From an uncultured Geobacteraceae bacterium (lineage in GTDB: Bacteria > Desulfobacterota > Desulfuromonadia > Geobacterales > Pseudopelobacteraceae): DNA of 64,000 nucleotides. The DNA is taken from assembly GCA_903875605.1 (NCBI GenBank), contig CAIQWT010000076.1, forward strand, positions 1 to 64,000. The letters run 5' to 3'. Numbering within the stretch: position 1 is the first letter of the stretch; every line of letters begins with the position of its first letter. Shown here one piece after another: positions 18,235 to 26,148 of this stretch. Below the pieces are notes generated by a model. It searched no databases. It was not told the DNA's origin and worked only from the letters and a program-made list of their open reading frames with translations. A program made the translations under genes and the position numbers.

Positions 18235-18657
18235 ATGTTACAAATCAGATTTTTAACAAGCAATCCGCATAAAATTGCTGAGGCTCAGACAATTCTAGCT
18301 CATGCCGGTGTTCATGTTTTGCCAGTACAGCTGAAAATTGAAGAACTGTAGACTGAAGATACAAAGCGTCTCGTAAAAGATAAAGCTTTGAAGGCATTTC
18401 AGCAGATTGGCAGACCTCTTTTCGTCGAGCATACCGGGCTCTATCTCAATTACGTGAATGGCCTTCCCGGCGGACTTACTCAGATTTTCTGGGATACCCT
18501 GCAGGCTGATAAATTCGCACGGATGTTTGGCCAACCTTCAGATTGTACTGTTAATGCTAAAACGATAATCGGTTTTATAGACGGAAAACAATTTTATGAT
18601 TTTGAAGGATCTGTGTCCGGCCGTATGAACTGTAGCAATTCTGCAACAGGTCTTTGA
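18235..18657 (+). pseudogene. HAM1/RdgB-like non-canonical purine NTP pyrophosphatase, inactivated
   Basis: ATG 18235 reads MLQIRFLTSNPHKIAEAQ, the start typical of HAM1 proteins (TxNxxKxxE), and is stopped after 38 codons by TAG at 18349-18351. The same frame continues TEDTKRLVKDKA, PLFVEHTGLYLNYVNGLPGG, DFEGSVSG to 18657. Homologues commonly have Gln at the stop (EELQTED), so a single C-to-T change explains it. The 3' end also lacks the expected 'G(F)GWDPIF' segment, so the gene is truncated or frameshifted there too. An intact gene would remove ITP/XTP or dITP from nucleotide pools. A GGAG ribosome-binding site remains upstream. Confidence 0.75.
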
Positions 18658-19192
18658 CGCTCATTACTAATATAGTATGGAGAATACTTATGTAGCACTA
18701 GATGTTGTGGATATGTTTAGTAGTCACTACTACCTGTAGTGTTCTTGACCTCTAACAGCCAACCTATATACTGTTTTGCCCAGGTAGCTGCCGCGAACGG
18801 AGTGAGAGGGCAGCATTTTTTCGTAGAGATTTATCTCGGAGAAAAGATGCGTGAGGTAGAGCAGATGGCGGTAATAAAATAGGTGTGCTGCAACAGTGTC
18901 GCAACAAAAGTCGCAACAGCAAATAAAAAAGACCACCTATTTCTAGGCAGCCCCTTTTAATTATCTGAACAAAAACAAGGATTTAAGTGGTGCCAGGGAC
19001 GAGTTCACACTGATGTTGTAATATGCTGTAATTGCTTGTCTATTGTTGATGCCATTTGTGAGTCTGACTCCATAAAGACCTCCAAAGTATTTTGTGTAAC
19101 GTACTTTGGCAGTATGTCTCGCAAGTGAATACTCTTTACTGCAGCTCATCAAGTAAGCCTTCCTTGACGACAAAGAATGTAGACCGCATGAG
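18658..19192. other. Gene-poor junction inside the island
   Basis: No intact gene is visible in these 535 bp. It contains a possible fossil of an integrase C-terminus on the plus strand near 18835-18880 (YLGEKMREVEQMAVIK then stop), an inverted repeat AAATAGGTG...CACCTATTT around 18876-18940, and a tRNA-Phe 3'-end remnant at 18983-19001. A minus-strand frame through 18961-19215 overlaps the radC end and has no family resemblance. I read the stretch as the junction of two consecutive insertions. Confidence 0.5.
18983..19001 (-). repeat. Internal tRNA-Phe 3'-end remnant (second att copy)
   Basis: TTAAGTGGTGCCAGGGACG is identical over 19 bp to the left-boundary copy at 11111 and differs from the intact tRNA-Phe 3' end only by one missing C. 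It is in the same orientation. It splits the island into a left part (11111-18983, defence genes) and a right part (18983-31906, RadC/ArdC, kdp, integrase), consistent with two elements inserted one after the other at the same tRNA gene. Confidence 0.6.
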
Positions 19193-19696
19193 CTACAGTA
19201 ACCCCCTCTCAACAAAACTGCAATAACTGTCTTGTCCGATGATACAGTGATCCAGTACCTTGATGCCCATAATCTCTCCAGCCTCCTTGAGCCTTTTGGT
19301 AATGGTAATATCTTCCTGACTCGGTGCAGGATCGCCTGACGGGTGCTGATGGATCAGAATCAAAGCGGCTGCATTTGACAAGCATGCTGTTTTGAATACC
19401 TCCCTTGGGTGTACGATGCTCTGGTTAAGAGAGCCGATGCTCACAATGTCCATCGCCATGATTCTGTTCTTGCCGTCAAGGTGCAGCGTCATAAACATTT
19501 CCTTCGTTTCCTGCATCAGAAAACGGAACGTCTCATACACCTGGCTGGGAGCGGTGAAGCGTGTTCCGGTCTTCAGATAGTCGGCAATCTCTTCTTTGAC
19601 GGTCAGTGTCTCGTACACTGCCTTGATCTGTTTGAACTTGATCGTTCTGGGCTTACTGGTGGTTTCCTCTTTGCCGAATAATGTCTCGATGGTCAT
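19193..19696 (-). CDS. radC: RadC-family JAB/MPN+ domain protein (mobile-element type)
   Basis: 167 residues from the ATG at 19696, chosen because AAAAGGAGAACACC lies just before it. A longer frame upstream has no site and no family resemblance. The protein is essentially the RadC/JAB metalloprotease-like domain with the H-x-HPSGDP-x-PS-x-ED motif (LIHQHPSGDPAPSQED). It lacks the N-terminal helix-hairpin-helix of chromosomal RadC, as do the short YeeS/YkfG-type copies in prophages and islands. The biochemical role of this family is unsettled. It forms a minus-strand pair with the ArdC-like gene upstream. Confidence 0.85.
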   Translation of the reverse strand: MTIETLFGKEETTSKPRTIKFKQIKAVYETLTVKEEIADYLKTGTRFTAPSQVYETFRFLMQETKEMFMTLHLDGKNRIMAMDIVSIGSLNQSIVHPREVFKTACLSNAAALILIHQHPSGDPAPSQEDITITKRLKEAGEIMGIKVLDHCIIGQDSYCSFVERGLL

Positions 19697-19787
19697 GGTG
19701 TTCTCCTTTTCTGTTGGTAGTGGAACGCAAAAGGAGCAGTGCCGGAATTGGCCTTGCTCCTCTTGGCGTCGATATGGTGTTGTGGGA

Positions 19788-20636
19788 TCAGTCTTCTGAT
19801 TTGTGATTAACGTTGAGGATGTAGTCAGTAGATCGTTGCGCCTGGGCAGCTGCATGAACCAGTAGCGTCTTGTCGTTCTTGAGTGCCTTGAGCCACCCAT
19901 GAATATATGCGGCACTGTTCTCGATGGTGACATTCTCAATACCAGCATGACCGCAGAGGAAGGATGCCCCCATTTCTGCTACCAGCTCCTCCTTGGAGTA
20001 AATTTCGTCACCCCACTTATGAACCTGGCTTGTGACATTACGATCAAGTCGGCTCTCGTGCATGGTTGAGTGAGTCAGTTCATGGAAAACGGTACTGTAG
20101 TATTCTTCCGGTGACTCAAACGATGTCTGGGTTGGCAGAGTTACGGAATCATGTCGTGGACTGTAGTACGCTCTGTTACCCATGTGCTCAATCAGCGGTT
20201 TGTTCGGCATGCCGGTTATGATCTGCTCTGCTGCTTCAATCGAGGCAAACGGGTTGGTAATGGTTACCAACTCAGGGTATGTGAGCCCGTCTACCTGTTC
20301 GACATTGAAGACGTTGTAGTAACGAAGCAGCGGTACTTTGTTCTTGTCTTCAGGATCAGTGCGGTCGATCCACTTCCAGAAAACAATCGGACAGGCTTTC
20401 TCTCCCTGTCTGATAACGCCGCCGCGCTCCTTGATCTGGTTGAAGGTCAGAAACCACGGCTGTGCATACTGCATGGATGCCAGTAGAAATACATTGATGC
20501 CGCGGTACTCTTTCCTGGTGGCGAGAGATCGAGGCATACTGCTGGTAACATTCCAGCCTCTCTTCCACGGTACGGTTCCTTTTTCAAGTAACTCCATGAT
20601 CCTTCTGTTGATGATGTCGTACACGTTGGTTGCCAT
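19788..20636 (-). CDS. ardC: ArdC-like anti-restriction protein (ssDNA-binding / zincin domains)
   Basis: 282 residues. The N-terminal ArdC-N/DUF1738 domain is clear (VYDIINRRIMELLEKGTVPW, NVFLL, FLTFNQIKERGG, RQGEK). The C-terminal half is a zincin-type metallopeptidase fold with H185-ELT-H189 and a downstream E-E-L-V-A-E (216-221) that can supply the third ligand. ArdC proteins ride on conjugative plasmids and protect incoming DNA against restriction. AGGAGC precedes the ATG on the minus strand. It lies upstream of radC with a 91-bp gap, so the two may be co-transcribed. Its presence opposite a McrBC-like system suggests the right half came from a conjugative element. Confidence 0.85.
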   Translation of the reverse strand: MATNVYDIINRRIMELLEKGTVPWKRGWNVTSSMPRSLATRKEYRGINVFLLASMQYAQPWFLTFNQIKERGGVIRQGEKACPIVFWKWIDRTDPEDKNKVPLLRYYNVFNVEQVDGLTYPELVTITNPFASIEAAEQIITGMPNKPLIEHMGNRAYYSPRHDSVTLPTQTSFESPEEYYSTVFHELTHSTMHESRLDRNVTSQVHKWGDEIYSKEELVAEMGASFLCGHAGIENVTIENSAAYIHGWLKALKNDKTLLVHAAAQAQRSTDYILNVNHKSED

Positions 20637-21467
20637 TTTGTTGCTCCTTTCACGTAGTGATGTGCTGCGGAGGATAATAAAAAAGCCGTACCTCGATATG
20701 AGATACAGCTTGACGGACTGAACGGCCTGTCAACATCGGGAACGATTGCCAGAGATCGGTTGTTAAGAAGAAAGACCCGAAGGGCAGATCATCAGTCCCA
20801 CCCTGATAGCTCAGTATTTATCAAATTACTGATAGGCAGAGAGTGACTTGAAACAGGATGTGGTTGGCATAGCCACGAAGACTCGTAGAGAATACTTTTG
20901 ATATTCACCCGATAAAGTAAATGGCTCATCGTTTATGATTCGATTATCGGCGGCAGTGACGCAGGGAGAGGCGGGTGGCATGGCAAACGATTGATGGCCT
21001 ATGGGTCACCTTGATTGCTATGCAAGGTTGCTTTACAGACTGGTAGCTGATTGTACTTTCTGATGTGAACACAACGCCCGTCTATAGCCGCCCTCATGAC
21101 TGCCTATGGACAGCCAGGGTGCCTGACCACAGTCAGCCATTCGTGATCGGCTGGCTCTTGGGGAGCCTACGACTCGTTGCAGGTTGTTCAATAGTGATTC
21201 TATCGCTATCGCAATTTCTAACCTCGAAACGAATGAATTTTGTCAGTAAGGCAATGCTGCTGAAAAGTCGATGGGGTGGTACCTCGGCAGACACCCGCCT
21301 TGTATCGTCATAAATATACTGACGTGCACGAGTGCAGTCTCAGATGTCCCGGCAGAAAAAATCATCTTGATAAAAAATTGACATTTTAGACCCTCATTTT
21401 GACACCTAATTGATATCTGTTCTGCTAGCGTAAAATCATGGAAGGTATGCCGAAGTACCAGGAGCGA
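20637..21467. other. Non-coding stretch between ardC and the kdp operon
   Basis: About 830 bp without a supported gene. Near ardC is a minus-strand hairpin terminator (20677-20711). The remainder shows several short inverted repeats, for example around 21131-21150 (CAGCC...GGCTG), but no recognisable origin, riboswitch or insertion sequence. The last 100 bp before the kdp genes are AT-rich with two TTGACA boxes (21378 and 21399), but no convincing -10 at the right spacing. The kdp promoter probably lies here. Confidence 0.5.
20677..20711 (-). terminator. Minus-strand terminator or attenuator in the ardC leader
   Basis: Read on the minus strand, AAGCTGTATCTC pairs with GAGGTACGGCTT (12 bp, two G-U pairs, 5-nt loop) and is followed directly by a T run. 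It sits only about 40 bp upstream of the ardC start, in the same orientation. It either ends a transcript entering from the kdp side or attenuates ardC transcription. Confidence 0.6.
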
Positions 21468-21704
21468 ATGATGAAAGCTTATCTGTTTGATATCGAAAAT
21501 GGCTTGTACGAGGGAGAAGCTTTTGAAGACCCGGAAATGCTTCAGTATGAAGAAGGTATCACACCTGTTCCCCCTCCAGAATATGAACATGGTCAGGTGC
21601 CGGTGTATGATCGCCTAAAGAATGAATGGGCCGTAATACCAATCAACACTGCAAAGCAACTGCTCAATATCAGCTCGGCAACGTCAACGGAGAATAAACT
21701 ATGA
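21468..21704 (+). CDS. Small acidic protein translationally coupled to kdpA
   Basis: 78 residues starting at ATG 21468 (or 21471), with AGGAG six to eight bases upstream. An in-frame ATG at 21438 is further from that site. The product is soluble and acidic: [47 protein letters not shown]. The pattern faintly recalls short phage tail-fibre-assembly-type domains (tyrosine-rich, PP...W.V). It has no membrane helix, so it is not KdpF. The stop overlaps the kdpA start in ATGA, showing it belongs to the operon. Function unknown. A regulatory or assembly role for Kdp is conjecture. Confidence 0.7.
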   Translation: MMKAYLFDIENGLYEGEAFEDPEMLQYEEGITPVPPPEYEHGQVPVYDRLKNEWAVIPINTAKQLLNISSATSTENKL

Positions 21705-23485
21705 ATTCCTACGAATGGCTGCAAACAATCATCTTTTTTGTCGTATTACTGGCACTGATCAAGCCGCTGGGAAGTTTCATGGCCAAGGTCTTCCAAGGTG
21801 AGAGAACATTTTTGTCACCGGTCTTGGCTCCTTGCGAAAAAGTGATCTACCGCATCAGCGGAGTACAATCGGAAGATGAGATGGGGTGGAAGCGCTACGC
21901 AGGCTCCGTCCTGCTCTTCAACCTGGTGTTGTTCGTTGGACTCTTCATATTGCTATTGACACAACATCTTCTACCGCTCAATCCTCAGAAGGTTCCGGCA
22001 TTCTCATGGCAGTTAGCGCTCAACACGGCGGTCAGTTTTGTAACCAATACCAACTGGCAGGCCTATGTTGGCGAACAGGCCGCCAGCTATTTCACCCAAA
22101 TGGTTGGGTTGGCAGTGCATAACTTTGTCTCCGCTGCCACCGGCATAGCAATAGCGATTGCCGTTATTCGCGGATTCGTACGCCGCAAAACTGCTCTGCT
22201 GGGTAACTTCTGGGTCGACATGACCCGCTGTACCCTCTACATCCTCCTGCCGATATCCATCATCGCTGCCACTGCACTGGTTTCTCAAGGTGTGATTCAG
22301 AACTTCAGCGCCTATAAAACTGTGCGGCTGATCCAGTCCACCAACTATGACAAACCCAAAATGGACGATAAAGGGAATCCGATAAAGGATACCGCCGACA
22401 AGCCGGTCACTGAAAACGTAATCGTAAAAGAGGTAACCATCCCCATGGGTCCGGTGGCCTCCCAGGAAGCGATCAAGGAGCTGGGCACCAACGGAGGCGG
22501 TTTCTTCAACGCCAACTCGGCCCACCCTTTTGAGAATCCGACTCCACTTTCCAACATGCTGGAGATCCTGCTAATCCTGCTGATCCCCGGCGCCTTGACC
22601 TACACCTTCGGGGTCATGGTGGGCAACACCCGCCAGGGATGGATGCTGTTGGGAGTAATGCTATTCATACTAGTGGGGTGTTTCGGTGTGCTGCAAGGTG
22701 TCGAGAACAGCGGTAATCCGCTGGTAGCCAAGCTGGGTGTACAGAGCATCAACATGGAGGGTAAGGATCTCCGTTTTGGCATGGCCGGGAGCAACCTCTT
22801 TACCGTAGCCACAACCGGGACCTCCTGCGGCGCGGTCAATTCCATGCATGATTCACTCACTCCCATTGGCGGCATGATCCCGCTTTCCCTGATTCTGTTG
22901 GGCGAAATTATCTTCGGCGGGGTCGGTTCCGGTCTCTACACCATGCTGGCCTTCGCTATCATCGCAGTCTTTGTCTCAGGATTGATGATCGGTCGCACGC
23001 CGGAATACCTGGGCAAGAAGATCGAGGTGCGCGAGATGTGGATGTCGATCCTCGTCATCCTGACCGCCGGGATAACGGTACTGATTCTGTCAGGCATTGC
23101 CATGATCACCCCCCAGGCAGTGGCTTCCATGTCCAACCCGGGCGCTCACGGATTGTCGGAGGTGCTCTACGCACTGGCTTCCATGGCCAATAATAATGGC
23201 AGTGCCTTTGCCGGATTGAATGCCAATGTCAATTTCTACAACCTGTTCGGCTCTTTGGCTATGACCGTCGGTCGTTATGTCCCAGCCGTTGCAATACTGG
23301 CTATGGCTGGTTCTCTGGCTGAAAAGAAGTATGTCCCCCCCAGTCTAGGCACCCTGCCGACCGACAAGGCACCCTTTGCCATTTGGCTGACGCTGGTAAT
23401 TCTGATTGTTGGAGCACTGACTTTCTTCCCTGCTCTGGCCTTGGGACCGATAGTTGAACATCTGACCATGCTGGGAGGTAACTAA
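21701..23485 (+). CDS. kdpA: Potassium-transporting ATPase subunit KdpA
   Basis: 594 residues, polytopic, the potassium-binding and translocating channel-like subunit of the high-affinity KdpFABC pump. All four selectivity-filter regions are visible: [39 protein letters not shown] and NNNGSAF. Length is close to the usual 550-600. One loop (about residues 215-255) is lengthened by a Lys/Asp-rich insert. It starts in a four-base overlap with the preceding small gene and is followed three bases later by kdpB. Confidence 0.97.
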   Translation: MNSYEWLQTIIFFVVLLALIKPLGSFMAKVFQGERTFLSPVLAPCEKVIYRISGVQSEDEMGWKRYAGSVLLFNLVLFVGLFILLLTQHLLPLNPQKVPAFSWQLALNTAVSFVTNTNWQAYVGEQAASYFTQMVGLAVHNFVSAATGIAIAIAVIRGFVRRKTALLGNFWVDMTRCTLYILLPISIIAATALVSQGVIQNFSAYKTVRLIQSTNYDKPKMDDKGNPIKDTADKPVTENVIVKEVTIPMGPVASQEAIKELGTNGGGFFNANSAHPFENPTPLSNMLEILLILLIPGALTYTFGVMVGNTRQGWMLLGVMLFILVGCFGVLQGVENSGNPLVAKLGVQSINMEGKDLRFGMAGSNLFTVATTGTSCGAVNSMHDSLTPIGGMIPLSLILLGEIIFGGVGSGLYTMLAFAIIAVFVSGLMIGRTPEYLGKKIEVREMWMSILVILTAGITVLILSGIAMITPQAVASMSNPGAHGLSEVLYALASMANNNGSAFAGLNANVNFYNLFGSLAMTVGRYVPAVAILAMAGSLAEKKYVPPSLGTLPTDKAPFAIWLTLVILIVGALTFFPALALGPIVEHLTMLGGN

Positions 23486-23488
23486 GCC

Positions 23489-25555
23489 ATGTCAAAACCA
23501 ATCCAACAACCGAAATCGGCCTTCGATGCAGAACTCATGAAGGGTGCTTTGATTGATTCACTTAAAAAGCTTGATCCCCGTACACTCTGGCGCAATCCGG
23601 TCATGCTCTGTGTCGAGATTGCCAGCCTTATTACCCTGGTCACCTTTGCCATGTCGCTGACAGGTGCCAACAAAGAGCCGGCCTGGTTTACGGGCAGTGT
23701 TGCGGTCTGGCTCTGGCTGACCGTTATCTTCTCAACCTTTGCCGAGGCACTGGCGGAGGGGCGCGGTAAGGCCCGTGCCGCCAGCTTGCGCAAAAGCCGC
23801 ACTGACGTTACCGCCAAAAAGGTGGAGAAGCCGGAGTTTGGAGGCAACTTCACTACTGTTGGAGCAAGCCAGCTCCGCATGGGAGACCTGATCCTGGTAG
23901 AAGCCAACGAGATGATTGCCGGTGATGGCGACGTAGTGGCCGGAGCAGCCCTGATCAACGAGTCGGCAGTTACCGGTGAGTCAGCCCCAGTGATCCGCGA
24001 ATCGGGTGGGGATCGCAGTGCCGTCACCGGTGGTACTACGGTTATTTCCAGCTCCATTATCGTCCGGATTACCGCCAATCCGGGTGAAACCTTCCTAGAC
24101 CGGATGATCGGCCTGATTGAGGGCGCCAAAAGGCGCAAGACCCCCAACGAGGTCGCTCTGGAGATATTGTTGATCGCTCTGACCCTGGTTTTCCTGCTGG
24201 TCTGCGCAAACATAAGTCCTCTCTCGATCTACAGCGTCAAGGTAGCCGGCCACGGAACACCGGTCTCTTTGACCATTCTGGTAGCCTTATTCGTCTGCCT
24301 CGCTCCGACTACCATCGCGGCACTTTTACCTGCTATCGGCATCGCTGGCATGGATCGACTGTTCCAGAAGAATGTCATCGCTCTTTCTGGACGGGCCATC
24401 GAGGCTGCTGGTGACGTCAACGTGCTGCTGTTGGACAAGACAGGCACTATCACCCACGGTAACCGTCAGGCGGTGGCATTTGTACCGGTTGGCGGGCACA
24501 ACGAACGGGAACTGGCCGAAGCGGCTCTGATGTCGTCGCTGGCTGATGAAACTCCGGAAGGACGTAGTGTGGTCGTATTGGCCAAAGAGAAATATGGCCT
24601 GAACAGGGAGACACCGAATAAAGCGGAAGTGGTCGAGTTCAGCGCAGACACACGCCTCTCTGGCATCAATCTGGACGGCAATCAGTACCGTAAGGGTGCT
24701 TCTGATTCGACGATTGCATTTGTCAAAAAACTGGGTTGTACAGCCATTCCCGCTGACCTTGCCGAAGTTGTCGACCGTGTAGCCCGTGCAGGTGCCACGC
24801 CGCTGGTGGTCTGCAAAGGGTGCGAAATTCTGGGCGTCATTAACCTAAAGGACATCGTCAAAGCAGGCATTCAGGAGCGTTTTCTGCAGCTGCGCAGCAT
24901 GGGGATCAAGACAGTGATGATTACCGGAGATAATCCGTTAACCGCTGCCGCTATCGCTGCCGAGGCCCAAGTGGATGATTTTCTGGCCCAAGCCAAGCCC
25001 GAGGAGAAACTGCGCCTGATCCGAGAATACCAGGAGCAGGGCTTCATGGTGGCCATGACCGGCGACGGCACCAACGATGCCCCGGCTCTGGCACAAGCTG
25101 ATGTTGCTGTGGCCATGAATACCGGCACCCAACCAGCCCGCGAGGCGGCAAATATCATCGACCTAGACAGCAACCCGACCAAATTGCTGGATATTGTCGA
25201 GGTTGGAAAACAGATCCTGATGACCCGTGGTAATCTGACCACCTTCAGTATTTCCAATGACATTGCCAAGTACTTTGCCATCATACCGGCAGCGCTGTTA
25301 TCGATCTATCCCCAGCTGGGTGTGCTGAACGTGATGGGGTTAGCCAGTCCTTTCAGCGCAATTCTGTCGGCGGTTATTTTCAATGCCATCATAATCCCTA
25401 TGCTGGTGCCGCTGGCTTTGAAGGGGACCAGGTTCCGTCCCATGCCCGCTGAGAAACTATTGATCCATAACCTGTTGATCTATGGTGTTGGTGGCATCAT
25501 TGCCCCGTTTGTTGGGATCAAGGTTATCGACATGGTTATCGGCTTGATAGTGTAG
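23489..25555 (+). CDS. kdpB: Potassium-transporting P-type ATPase subunit KdpB
   Basis: 688 residues, the ATP-hydrolysing subunit of the Kdp pump. The phosphorylation motif is D316-KTGTIT, the actuator motif T162-GE-S165 (the serine corresponds to the inhibitory phospho-site of E. coli KdpB), and the hinge motifs [10 protein letters not shown] and [21 protein letters not shown] are intact. Membrane helices lie where expected. The gap to kdpA is 3 bp and to kdpC 23 bp. Confidence 0.98.
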   Translation: MSKPIQQPKSAFDAELMKGALIDSLKKLDPRTLWRNPVMLCVEIASLITLVTFAMSLTGANKEPAWFTGSVAVWLWLTVIFSTFAEALAEGRGKARAASLRKSRTDVTAKKVEKPEFGGNFTTVGASQLRMGDLILVEANEMIAGDGDVVAGAALINESAVTGESAPVIRESGGDRSAVTGGTTVISSSIIVRITANPGETFLDRMIGLIEGAKRRKTPNEVALEILLIALTLVFLLVCANISPLSIYSVKVAGHGTPVSLTILVALFVCLAPTTIAALLPAIGIAGMDRLFQKNVIALSGRAIEAAGDVNVLLLDKTGTITHGNRQAVAFVPVGGHNERELAEAALMSSLADETPEGRSVVVLAKEKYGLNRETPNKAEVVEFSADTRLSGINLDGNQYRKGASDSTIAFVKKLGCTAIPADLAEVVDRVARAGATPLVVCKGCEILGVINLKDIVKAGIQERFLQLRSMGIKTVMITGDNPLTAAAIAAEAQVDDFLAQAKPEEKLRLIREYQEQGFMVAMTGDGTNDAPALAQADVAVAMNTGTQPAREAANIIDLDSNPTKLLDIVEVGKQILMTRGNLTTFSISNDIAKYFAIIPAALLSIYPQLGVLNVMGLASPFSAILSAVIFNAIIIPMLVPLALKGTRFRPMPAEKLLIHNLLIYGVGGIIAPFVGIKVIDMVIGLIV

Positions 25556-25578
25556 ATAATTAAAAAGGAGATAAACCC

Positions 25579-26148
25579 ATGAAAGATATAAAACCGGCAA
25601 TTCTGCTCTTCATCATTTTTACCATCATCTGCGGAGGTATATATCCTGCAGTGGTTACTGGCCTGGCATATGCCATCTTCCCCAAGCAGGCTACGGGGAG
25701 TTTCATCACGGACAACAGTGGTAAGGAAATTGGTTCGACCTTGATCAGTCATCCCTTCTCAGATCCGAAATACTTCTGGCCGCGCCCTTCAGCCACAAGT
25801 GATTTCGGTAATAATCCCATGGCTTCTGGTGGGTCTAATGCTGGCCCTACAAATCCAGATTACTTGAAAACAGTGGGTGACCGAATCAAAGTGCTCCGCG
25901 ATACAGGCGTGACCGGTCAGGTTCCAGCCGACCTGGTACAGGCTTCTGCCAGCGGACTTGACCCGCATATTTCGCCCGAGTCGGCACTTTTACAAGTTCA
26001 ACGTGTAGCCAAGTCACGTGGCGTATCTGAAGATGTGCTGAAAAAGGTTGTGGCTAAGACTACCGAAGAGCGCCAATTTGGTTTTCTGGGGCAGCCGCGG
26101 GTAAATGTGCTTGTGTTGAATCTGGAATTAGATAGACTGTCACCATGA
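25579..26148 (+). CDS. kdpC: Potassium-transporting ATPase subunit KdpC
   Basis: 189 residues with a single N-terminal membrane helix (about 8-30) and a periplasm-facing domain with the conserved stretches YFWPRPSAT, NPMASGGSNAGPTNPDY, VPADLVQASASGLDPHISP and VNVLVLNLELD. KdpC stabilises the complex and raises potassium affinity. AAAAGGAG precedes the ATG. Its stop overlaps the kdpD start by four bases. Confidence 0.97.
   Translation: MKDIKPAILLFIIFTIICGGIYPAVVTGLAYAIFPKQATGSFITDNSGKEIGSTLISHPFSDPKYFWPRPSATSDFGNNPMASGGSNAGPTNPDYLKTVGDRIKVLRDTGVTGQVPADLVQASASGLDPHISPESALLQVQRVAKSRGVSEDVLKKVVAKTTEERQFGFLGQPRVNVLVLNLELDRLSP

Noticed and set aside
18349-18351. TAG in the HAM1-like gene as a recoded (pyrrolysine or suppressed) codon
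   Set aside because: No pyrrolysine genes are seen, the gene's 3' end is also damaged, and Gln at that position explains the TAG by one transition.
18961-19215. 84-codon minus-strand frame between the att copy and radC
   Set aside because: It overlaps the radC 3' end, includes the att sequence and has no ribosome-binding site.
21378-21436. Exact promoter and KdpE box ahead of the kdp genes
   Set aside because: Two TTGACA boxes are present, but no -10 of adequate quality at 16-18 bp, and no clear T-rich KdpE site. The promoter position was left open.
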